From a virus, in IMG/VR virus record IMGVR_UViG_3300042544_001325, positions 1 through 28,717 of that record: a stretch of DNA of 28,717 nt. One strand, written 5' to 3'. This document shows positions 22,344 through 28,145 of this stretch, piece after piece (the first letter of the stretch is position 1; each line of letters opens with the position of its first letter). The notes beneath the pieces are model-generated. The model did no database searches. It was not told the origin of the DNA and saw only the letters and a list, made by a program, of their open reading frames with translations. The position numbers and the translations under genes were made by a program.

Positions 22344-22386
22344 GATAGTGAGTGGGTTTTCTTCTCTCTTTAACCTACTCACTATC
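22344..22386 (+). other. 15-bp stem-loop in the 5' leader of the replication operon
   Basis: GATAGTGAGTGGGTT pairs with AACCTACTCACTATC (14 Watson-Crick pairs plus one G-U) around a pyrimidine loop TTCTTCTCTCTTT. It ends 30 nt before the GTG at 22417 and is followed by a strong AAAGGAGG. Without a trailing T-run it looks like a stable RNA leader structure or a small RNA, not a terminator. Confidence 0.65.
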
Positions 22387-22416
22387 GAACCCTAACGGTA
22401 ATCAAAGGAGGATTAA

Positions 22417-22623
22417 GTGTTAAAGATAAACGGATACGATGTCCCTGAACATGTTTCCTATTCAAGTATTACCACTTGGTTGTCCTGTGGGTATCGTTAT
22501 TACTTAACTCGTATTCAAAAAGTTGAGGAACAACCTGCTGCTTGGACTCTTGGTGGTTCTGCTGTGCATAGGGCAACAGAGATTTATGATTTAGAATTAT
22601 GGAAAACAAATCATGACAGTTAA
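22417..22623 (+). CDS. Cas4/RecB-type nuclease, N-terminal fragment (68 aa)
   Basis: GTG start with AAAGGAGG 7 nt upstream. Residues 14-57 match the N-terminal part of actinophage Cas4/RecB-like exonucleases: YSSITTWLSCGYRYYL with Cys24 (first Fe-S ligand in that family) and TLGGSAVHRATEIYD with His51 (motif I). The frame then stops at TAA 22621-22623 in LWKTNHDS. The expected continuation (metal motifs and three more Cys) is encoded 500 bp downstream in the same frame, after a different ORF. Intact relatives are single proteins of roughly 250-320 aa, so this is a split or interrupted gene. Translation overlaps the next ORF by 11 nt. Confidence 0.82.
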   Translation: MLKINGYDVPEHVSYSSITTWLSCGYRYYLTRIQKVEEQPAAWTLGGSAVHRATEIYDLELWKTNHDS

Positions 22624-23128
22624 GTTAATTAAAACTGAGCATGCATTGTTACCTTGGGAAGAAGCAATCTGTGCAAGGATAGGTTACGAAAGACAACTAC
22701 CTTACCTTGGTAAACCTAAAGCAAACAGGAACTATTCTGAGGGTGATGTGTGGGAAATTTGGCAACACTCTATCGCAGTTGGTAGTGAGTTAGCCTTTGC
22801 TCGCATGATAGGGCTTGAAGATTTTGTTCCTCATGTTAACAAGTGGAAGACACAAGAAGATGTTCCAGGTTTTGAGATAAGATATTCGTTTAAAAAAACT
22901 GGTATCAGACTTTCAAGTTGGGATGATGAGAACGCAACATACATTCTTATCGGTGATGGTCTGAATGTTAAGACCAGAAGAAACGAGTACAACAACTGGG
23001 CTAGTGAACCTTATCGTGCACTTGGGTGGGCGACAGGAAAAGAAATCAAAGAGCGTGGTGTGTTAGATACCAAGTACAACTATTGGATGCTACCATTAGA
23101 GAACACAAACAAGATGGAGCAACTATGA
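22613..23128 (+). CDS. Inserted ORF, possible PD-(D/E)XK-like phage nuclease (171 aa)
   Basis: Lies precisely between the two pieces of the Cas4/RecB-like gene, in another frame, and overlaps both (11 nt and ATGA). The fold pattern is like a widespread small phage family: IAVGSELAFARMIGL (Glu59), then DVPGFEIRYS (Asp83, Glu88, Arg90), TGIRLSSWDDENATYILIGD and YRALGWATGKEIKERG. The spaced Glu...Asp-x4-Glu-x-Arg resembles a PD-(D/E)XK core, with Arg in place of Lys. No HNH, GIY-YIG or LAGLIDADG motif is visible. It could be a free-standing homing-type insertion or a cargo gene; the nuclease call is tentative. Confidence 0.65.
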   Translation: MTVKLIKTEHALLPWEEAICARIGYERQLPYLGKPKANRNYSEGDVWEIWQHSIAVGSELAFARMIGLEDFVPHVNKWKTQEDVPGFEIRYSFKKTGIRLSSWDDENATYILIGDGLNVKTRRNEYNNWASEPYRALGWATGKEIKERGVLDTKYNYWMLPLENTNKMEQL

Positions 23129-23787
23129 ACGTAGATAGTATTTGGACACAAGCATGGAACGCAGAAGTTGAAGAGATAAAAAGATATCAGAAACCAAACT
23201 TTGATATTGCTGACCTAAGACAATCTGTTCGCAGAACTAAGGCTATCCCTGATGGTGAGAACGCTGAGTGGTGGTTTGAGAATGGTAAAAAGTTTTTGAA
23301 CTCTTGGATTCAATGGCGTGCTAACTGTGGTTGGGAAATATGGGAAACACCACAAGGTGTACCTGCCATAGAGTTAATGCTTGAGATTGAAACAGGTGGT
23401 GTCAATATCAAAGGTGCAATAGACCGAGTGTTTGTTACACCTCAAGGTGAAATTATTATTGTTGATTTGAAAACAGGTATGCGTACACCACAGTCAGACT
23501 TACAGTTACAGGTGTATGCTTGCATGTTAGAACGTGCCACTGGCGTGCGACCACAATATGGTGCATATTGGATGGCAAGACAAGGTGGCACAAGTGTGCC
23601 CACTGAGTTAAATAAGTTTACATTACAAAAGTTAGATGAAATGATTGGTCTCTTCCAGATTGCACGAGAGAACAATCTTTATCTACCTAACTTTGAGTCA
23701 TGTAAAATGTGCTCCGTCATGGAGTACTGTTACTGGGTAGACGGTGAAAAGTCTAACAAGTTGGGAGAAATAAATGGCAACAAATGA
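23125..23787 (+). CDS. Cas4/RecB-type nuclease, C-terminal catalytic fragment (220 aa)
   Basis: Starts at ATG 23125 inside the stop of the inserted ORF (ATGA). The catalytic motifs are here: IKGAIDRVFV (Asp100), EIIIVDLKTG (Asp114, Lys116), DLQLQVYACML (Q-x-x-x-Y type motif), and CKMCSVMEYC (Cys193, 196, 202), the three C-terminal Fe-S ligands of Cas4/AddB-type enzymes. The first half (WTQAWNAEVEEIKRYQKPNF ... WFENGKKFLNSWIQWR) corresponds to the helical middle of intact relatives. Motif I His and the fourth Cys are missing; both are in the 22417-22623 fragment. Likely an exonuclease for recombination or end processing if the parts assemble. Confidence 0.85.
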   Translation: MNVDSIWTQAWNAEVEEIKRYQKPNFDIADLRQSVRRTKAIPDGENAEWWFENGKKFLNSWIQWRANCGWEIWETPQGVPAIELMLEIETGGVNIKGAIDRVFVTPQGEIIIVDLKTGMRTPQSDLQLQVYACMLERATGVRPQYGAYWMARQGGTSVPTELNKFTLQKLDEMIGLFQIARENNLYLPNFESCKMCSVMEYCYWVDGEKSNKLGEINGNK

Positions 23788-24205
23788 AGCACTGTTTTCT
23801 GTTAGCATGAAAACAAAGAACGGAACCATTCTCACATTACGTGCTGATGATTTCGAAACATTCTCTACACACATCGCTGATGCTGTTGGTGGAAACATCC
23901 AGTTAATTGTTGGTGCGTTAGAAGATGTTGTTCATGGACAGCAAGACCCTGTTGCTTACGCTGCGCAAGCGTTAGGTGCAACAAGTGTGGTCACTGAACC
24001 TAACATTGGTAGTGGTCCTGTGGCACCACCATCAACACTTGGTTCATTTCCTGCACCAACATGTCATCACGGTCCAAAGAAACACAAGAGTGGGCAAGGT
24101 GCTAAAGGTCCTTGGCAAGCATGGATGTGTCCATCTGCTAAAGGAACACCAGACCAATGTCAACCAATGTGGATTAAACGTGGCGAAGTTGGTTGGGTTG
24201 CGTAA
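23774..24205 (+). CDS. Hypothetical protein with C-terminal zinc-binding segment (143 aa)
   Basis: Overlaps the nuclease gene by 14 nt. The N-terminal half is alpha/beta (ALFSVSMKTKNGTILTLRAD ... GGNIQLIVGALEDVVHG), followed by a Pro/Ser linker and a Cys/His module: CHHGPKKHKSGQGAKGPWQA, then MCPSAKGTPDQCQPMWIKRG. This CxHG ... GPW..W.C ... QC arrangement is familiar from actinophage replication regions, sometimes in proteins thought to bind DNA. I infer a zinc-stabilised nucleic-acid-binding role, perhaps SSB-like; not proven. Confidence 0.75.
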   Translation: MATNEALFSVSMKTKNGTILTLRADDFETFSTHIADAVGGNIQLIVGALEDVVHGQQDPVAYAAQALGATSVVTEPNIGSGPVAPPSTLGSFPAPTCHHGPKKHKSGQGAKGPWQAWMCPSAKGTPDQCQPMWIKRGEVGWVA

Positions 24206-24994
24206 GTGAGAACACTCACTAGAACAATTGGTAAAACTGAATCAGGTGGCGAACCATTGCCACCTGTGTTCAGGACATTTGAGTATGCCCAAATTGTTTT
24301 ACGTCGCAGTGAAGTGAGTATGTTTGCTGGTGCCCCTGGTGCTGGTAAATCAACACTTGCTTTAGCGTTAGCAACTTGGATGAAAGTTCCTACCTTATAC
24401 ATTTCAGCAGACACAGGCGCACACACAATGAGTATGCGTTTGTTCTCAATGCTTACAGGTAAGAGCCAAGATGAGTCAGAGAAACTTCTATCATCAGATG
24501 CACAGTTCGCTAGAGAAGCAATCAATAAAGGTTCAAGCCACATCTTCTGGTCATTCGATGCAGCACCATCGTTATCTGATTTAGATGAAGAGGTACTTTC
24601 ATTTGAAGAAGTACATGGTGAGAACCCACACTTGATTGTGTTAGATAACTTGATTGACATCACCGATGGTGGTGGCGAAGAGTGGTCTAGTATGCGTCAA
24701 ACTATGAAAGAGATAAAGTTTCTTGCAAGAGATACTAACGCTGCTGTTCTTATCCTTCATCACACAAGTGAAGCCTTTGATAGTAACCCTTGTCCACCAA
24801 GGTCAGCAATTCAAGGTAAAGTTTCACAACTACCAGCACTGATTTGTACCATAGGTCAAACACCTAACGGTATGATGGGTGTTGCACCAGTGAAGAATCG
24901 TTACGGCAAGGCTAACGCTTCTGGCAATGAACCAGTTTATCTGTCATTCAATCCAGAGTTCATGTATCTGGCTGACCCAAGAGAATCTTTATGA
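24206..24994 (+). CDS. RecA/DnaB-fold ATPase (helicase or recombinase)
   Basis: 262 aa from a GTG that directly follows the upstream stop. Walker A GAPGAGKST is at 42-50, Walker B HLIVLDNL at 142-149 (Asp147), and a sensor-like VLILHHTSEA at 181-190. The layout (AAA_25/KaiC-like core, no N-terminal DnaB domain) fits phage replicative-helicase-like or Sak4/RecA-like ATPases; I cannot choose between them. Neighbours (nuclease, resolvase, primase) support DNA replication and recombination. It overlaps the 31-aa Cys peptide by ATGA. Confidence 0.85.
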   Translation: MRTLTRTIGKTESGGEPLPPVFRTFEYAQIVLRRSEVSMFAGAPGAGKSTLALALATWMKVPTLYISADTGAHTMSMRLFSMLTGKSQDESEKLLSSDAQFAREAINKGSSHIFWSFDAAPSLSDLDEEVLSFEEVHGENPHLIVLDNLIDITDGGGEEWSSMRQTMKEIKFLARDTNAAVLILHHTSEAFDSNPCPPRSAIQGKVSQLPALICTIGQTPNGMMGVAPVKNRYGKANASGNEPVYLSFNPEFMYLADPRESL

Positions 24995-25086
24995 GAAACA
25001 TGGATGGCAGATGTTATATCTGTTCATCCATTTGGTACTGCACATGCAATAACGAATCGAATATAGGTGAAGATGAGCAAGTCTAA
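24991..25086 (+). CDS. Cysteine-rich micropeptide (31 aa)
   Basis: 31-aa ORF starting in the ATGA junction after the ATPase gene. The product MRNMDGRCYICSSIWYCTCN carries C-x2-C and C-x-C, enough for one metal site, and an acidic end (NIGEDEQV). It overlaps the resolvase start by about 14 nt. Coupling on both sides favours translation; no family recognised. Confidence 0.55.
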   Translation: MRNMDGRCYICSSIWYCTCNNESNIGEDEQV

Positions 25087-25408
25087 ACAAAAAGGTACTG
25101 CTGCAGAAACTGCTGTTGTCAAATACCTTAAAGCAAACGGCTTCCCTAAAGCAGAGCGTCGTGCATTACAAGGTAGTTTAGATAAGGGTGACATCTCAGG
25201 TATTGATGATGTGGTATTTGAAGTTAAAGACCACAAGAAGATGGAACTATCTGGTTGGGTTAAAGAGTTAGTAGTAGAAGTAGATAATGCTGATGCTGTA
25301 ACAGGTGCAGTTATACATAAAAGAAAAGGAACATTAGATGTTGGTGAATGGTACGCAACCATGCCAGTGTATATGTTTCTATCTTTGATAAGGGAACTTG
25401 ATGTCTGA
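25073..25408 (+). CDS. Holliday junction resolvase-like endonuclease (PD-(D/E)XK)
   Basis: About 111 aa starting MSKSKQKGTAAETAVVKYLK (ATG 25073, AGG 5 nt upstream; GTG 25067 also possible). The core reads GTAAETAVV (Glu of motif I), RRALQGSLDKGDISGI (motif II Asp), VVFEVKDHKK (E-x-K), the arrangement of Hjc/Hjr-type archaeal and phage resolvases. It would cut four-way junctions during recombination or before packaging. Sits between the ATPase and primase genes, overlapping the primase start by 8 nt. Confidence 0.85.
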   Translation: MSKSKQKGTAAETAVVKYLKANGFPKAERRALQGSLDKGDISGIDDVVFEVKDHKKMELSGWVKELVVEVDNADAVTGAVIHKRKGTLDVGEWYATMPVYMFLSLIRELDV

Positions 25409-25817
25409 TTCACCTATCGCAAAAGTGTTGATGTTATATGGGGCAAACAAAGTCCCATCTGGCAGAGGATGGCGCAGTATGAAGTGTCCTTTTCATTCTG
25501 ACCGTCACGCCTCAGCAACAGTTAACACTGAGGTGAATGCGTTCTCATGTTTTGCGTGTAGTATTAAGGGAGATTTGTACAAGATTATTATGGAGCAGGA
25601 AGGGATTGGTTTTCGTGAAGCAAAATCAAGAGCAGAAGAGATTACTGGAACAAGCAACATCACATTACCAAAAGTCAATCAACTTGGCAGAAGAGTACCT
25701 CGGCAAGAGGGGAATATCATTAGTAGACGCAGAGAGGTTTCGTCTGGGAGTAGTGAGCCAACCACTCGTAGGTCACGAAGTGTATCAGAACAGACTGGCG
25801 ATACCTTACATAACTAG
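25401..25817 (+). CDS. DNA primase, zinc-binding domain (upstream frame)
   Basis: Starts MSDSPIAKVLMLYGANKVPS (ATG 25401). The CHC2-type zinc finger is clear: MKCPFHSDRHASATV (Cys29, His32), then FSCFACSIKGD (Cys50, Cys53), followed by a helix (IIMEQEGIGFREAKSRAEEI). After about residue 90 (ITLPK) the frame becomes non-homologous Arg/Ser-rich sequence up to TGDTLHN. The TOPRIM part of the enzyme continues in the +1 frame. The real product is probably a zinc domain joined to the TOPRIM by frameshift, or a separate short protein; an assembly indel is also possible. Confidence 0.75.
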   Translation: MSDSPIAKVLMLYGANKVPSGRGWRSMKCPFHSDRHASATVNTEVNAFSCFACSIKGDLYKIIMEQEGIGFREAKSRAEEITGTSNITLPKVNQLGRRVPRQEGNIISRRREVSSGSSEPTTRRSRSVSEQTGDTLHN

Positions 25818-26229
25818 AGCAGGTGTTGTTGATATAAGATTCAGAGCAATAGATTATTCTGAACCAAAGTATCTTGGTCTTCCAGGTTCAGAGACAAGGT
25901 TATACAATGTTGAAGCATACTTTCAGGCAACTGATTGGATATGTTTATGTGAAGGTGAGATAGATACTATGACACTTTCTAAACTAGGTTACCCTGCTAT
26001 CGGTATTCCTGGTGTAAAAAACATTAAGTCACATCATTACAAAATATTGTCAGACTTTGACAGAATATATGTGTTCGCTGATGGTGACACAGCAGGACGT
26101 GACTTTGCTAAAGACTTAGCAAGAAGAGTAGCAGGTGTTATACCTATCACTATTCCCGATGGTGAAGATGTTAACAGTTTGTTTATTAAAGATGGTTCCG
26201 ATTGGTTCAAAGGAAAGGTCGCTGCTTAA
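25615..26229 (+). CDS. dnaG: DNA primase, TOPRIM catalytic part (downstream frame)
   Basis: Homology begins near SINLAEEYLGKRGISLVDAE (25675 on), continuous with the zinc-domain frame if one base is skipped near 25670. GTG 25615 is the nearest alternative start (GGAAGGGA upstream), but its first 20 residues do not look native. The catalytic TOPRIM shows ICLCEGEIDTMTLSKLG (E of EGxxD) and VFADGDTAGRDFAKDLARR (DxD). It would make RNA primers. Ends at a TAATG overlap with the next gene. Split primase ORFs have been noted in some mycobacteriophages, so the frameshift may be biological. Confidence 0.82.
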   Translation: MKQNQEQKRLLEQATSHYQKSINLAEEYLGKRGISLVDAERFRLGVVSQPLVGHEVYQNRLAIPYITRAGVVDIRFRAIDYSEPKYLGLPGSETRLYNVEAYFQATDWICLCEGEIDTMTLSKLGYPAIGIPGVKNIKSHHYKILSDFDRIYVFADGDTAGRDFAKDLARRVAGVIPITIPDGEDVNSLFIKDGSDWFKGKVAA

Positions 26230-26522
26230 TGTATAACGAAGTAAGATTTGGTGAACTAACCTATGTGTACACAGATGGTTTAGCAGAACTGTTGATTAGA
26301 AAACAAAAAGATTATGGACCAAAAAATATTTCTGATTCACCTGGTGGTCCACTTAATGGGTTGCGTGTGAGAATGTTTGACAAACTCGCTCGCATTAATA
26401 ACCTTGTTGAAACAGGTGCAACACCAGAGAACGAATCTTTACGTGATTCGTTTATGGATATAGCAAACTATGCAATCATCGCAATGATGGTGCTAGATAA
26501 ACAATGGGAAGGCGTTGAATGA
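26229..26522 (+). CDS. DUF1599-like protein (nucleotide-modification-associated domain 1)
   Basis: 97 aa starting MYNEVRFGELTYVYTDGLAE at the TAATG junction. The body KQKDYGPKNI ... LRVRMFDKLARINNL ... RDSFMDIANYAIIAM matches the short helical domain known as DUF1599 or Nmad1, which resembles MazG-type all-helical proteins and is often found beside nucleotide-metabolism genes in phages. It may act on nucleotides or modified bases; the exact reaction is not established. Overlaps the phosphoesterase gene by 4 nt. Confidence 0.78.
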   Translation: MYNEVRFGELTYVYTDGLAELLIRKQKDYGPKNISDSPGGPLNGLRVRMFDKLARINNLVETGATPENESLRDSFMDIANYAIIAMMVLDKQWEGVE

Positions 26523-27274
26523 AACGCATTGTAGTCTTATCGGATATGCAAATACCATTGCATAATAAGCCAGCAATAAACGCAGTGATAAAGTTTGTTA
26601 AAGACTACCAACCAGATGAACTCTTTTGTGTAGGAGATGAAGCAGATTGTTTAGCACCAGCACGCTGGTCTAAAGGGTATGTTGCTGAGCATTCTAATCT
26701 GCAACGAGACCTTGATGAAACCACTACCATTATGGGTAAGTTTCGTAAAGCAATAGGAAGTAAACCTTTTCATTTGATGAGAAGTAATCATGGCGACAGG
26801 ATACAACGTTACATTGAACGTGATGCGCCAGCGTTAGCAACACTTAGAGATTTGAAGTATGAGAAACTATTAGGTTATCGTGAACTAGATATCACATACC
26901 ATAATAAACTGTGGAACTTTGCCCCAGGTTGGGTGATGGGTCATGGTGATGAAGGTGCAACCAGTCGTTATGCAGGTGGCACAGCAGTATCATTGGCAAG
27001 AAAGATTGGCATGTCAGTGGTGTGTGGTCACACACATAAGCAAGGAATAATCCATCACAACACATCATTCAATGGTAAACAAACATCATCATTGTATGGG
27101 TTTGAAGTTGGAAACATTATGGATTTGAAACAAGCCACATATCTCAAAGGTGGAAGTGCCAACTGGCAAAGTGGGTTTGGTATCTTATACATTGATAAAG
27201 GTAAGGTAACACCTGTACCTGTACCAATGGTAGGTAACTCATTTGTAGTAGAAGGAAAAAGTTACAGATGGTAG
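26519..27274 (+). CDS. Calcineurin-like metallophosphoesterase
   Basis: 251 aa with the metallophosphoesterase motif series: VVLSDMQIPLHN (Asp9, with Gln11 in place of the usual His), FCVGDEADC (Asp40, Asp43), RSNHGDR (Asn90, His91), WVMGHGDE (His142) and VCGHTHKQG (170-173). The fold binds two metal ions and cleaves phosphoester bonds. Substrate unknown; family members in phages have been linked to nucleotide or nucleic-acid processing. The Gln at motif I is also seen in related phage proteins, so activity is not excluded. Start overlaps the previous stop. Confidence 0.88.
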   Translation: MKRIVVLSDMQIPLHNKPAINAVIKFVKDYQPDELFCVGDEADCLAPARWSKGYVAEHSNLQRDLDETTTIMGKFRKAIGSKPFHLMRSNHGDRIQRYIERDAPALATLRDLKYEKLLGYRELDITYHNKLWNFAPGWVMGHGDEGATSRYAGGTAVSLARKIGMSVVCGHTHKQGIIHHNTSFNGKQTSSLYGFEVGNIMDLKQATYLKGGSANWQSGFGILYIDKGKVTPVPVPMVGNSFVVEGKSYRW

Positions 27275-27936
27275 ATTACATTACAGAATATAATGACCTA
27301 GTTAAGAATGTTTCATACTCTAAACACAAGGATTATCCTATGGTTCCAAGAGAAGATATTATTCAAGAGTTATGGTTGTGGTTCATTGAACACCCTAACA
27401 AGGTGGACGAGTGGTCAAAGATTGATGACCAAAAAGTTGCAACCAAACTTATCAACAGGTCTTTACATAATCGTGCACACGATTTTTGTCAGAAAGAAAA
27501 AGCAAGAACAGTTGGGTACGAGTTAACAGACCTGTCCTACTATCATCGTGATGTGGTTGAGGAAATACTTCCATCAATCCTAACCGATGACTGGTCACAA
27601 CCAGTGTTCTCAGATGTTAACGGTGACAGGAAAACCTTTGCACCCAGTGAAGGTGGAAACCTTATGGTCATGCAAGCAGATGTGTCTGATGCTTTTAAGA
27701 AGATAGGTATACATCATCAAGAAATATTGTTACAATGGTATGTGAACAAACGTAACTCTAAAGATTTAGGTATCGCTTTAGGTTTAAGTAGTGAGAACGC
27801 TAGGATGAAAGTTACTAGAGCCATTGATGCTATCATCAAAAAATTGGGTGGAAGACCACCTAAATATGATAGTGATTATAAAACAAAAAAAGGCAGGTCG
27901 GATATTCCTACCCAACCTGCCGATAAAACTGCCTAA
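27268..27936 (+). CDS. Sigma-70-like (ECF-type) transcription factor
   Basis: 222 aa. The N-terminal region has an ECF-like sigma2 character (REDIIQELWLWFIEHPNKVD and a helix with RSLHNRAHDF), and the C-terminal HTH fits sigma4: DLGIALGLSSENARMKVTRA then IDAIIKKLGG. Such factors occur in many actinophages and probably direct host polymerase to late phage promoters. The terminal tail (GRPPKYDSDYKTKKGRSDIP) is Lys-rich, and its coding DNA doubles as a terminator for the opposite strand. Overlaps the phosphoesterase gene by 7 nt. Confidence 0.75.
   Translation: MVDYITEYNDLVKNVSYSKHKDYPMVPREDIIQELWLWFIEHPNKVDEWSKIDDQKVATKLINRSLHNRAHDFCQKEKARTVGYELTDLSYYHRDVVEEILPSILTDDWSQPVFSDVNGDRKTFAPSEGGNLMVMQADVSDAFKKIGIHHQEILLQWYVNKRNSKDLGIALGLSSENARMKVTRAIDAIIKKLGGRPPKYDSDYKTKKGRSDIPTQPADKTA
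27880..27921 (-). terminator. Leftward terminator inside the sigma gene's 3' end
   Basis: On the minus strand GGCAGGT/ACCTGCC (27921-27892, 7-bp stem) is followed by seven T, then GTTTT. It would end transcripts of the holin operon running leftward, and prevent them from entering the early region antisense. It lies within the last 15 codons of the sigma-like gene. Confidence 0.75.
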
Positions 27937-27944
27937 TTTTGCCC

Positions 27945-28145
27945 TTATTTGTCCTCAGAATCTGTGTTAAGGGTGACCTTAAACAGAGTCCAAACGGCAA
28001 ATGCCCCAAGGCAAATGATACCTACAACGTTACGTGATTCCCCAGGAGGTAATACTATCCAAGCGATAGCCAAACCAACTAGAGTGAAGGCTTCTCCAGC
28101 CCATGCATCAAGATGTTTCCAGATGAATGGTAAAACTTTTCTCAC
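27945..28145 (-). CDS. Holin-like small membrane protein
   Basis: 66 aa from GTG 28145 (AAGGAG 7 nt upstream; GTGA overlap with the gene before). Two hydrophobic segments are visible: AFTLVGLAIAWIVLPPG and VVGIICLGAFAVWTLFKV, separated by ESRN, with a basic N-terminus (MRKVLPFIWKHLDAW) and acidic end (NTDSEDK). Two-helix proteins of this size are typical class II holins, which open the membrane at lysis. No lysin adjoins within the window, so holin is likely but not certain. Confidence 0.75.
   Translation of the reverse strand: MRKVLPFIWKHLDAWAGEAFTLVGLAIAWIVLPPGESRNVVGIICLGAFAVWTLFKVTLNTDSEDK

Noticed and set aside
22613-23128. Group I intron or intein within the nuclease gene.
   Set aside because: Fragments have separate starts and stops with overlaps; no intein splice residues (no Cys/Ser start or His-Asn end) and no evident intron core by eye. 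Not fully excluded.
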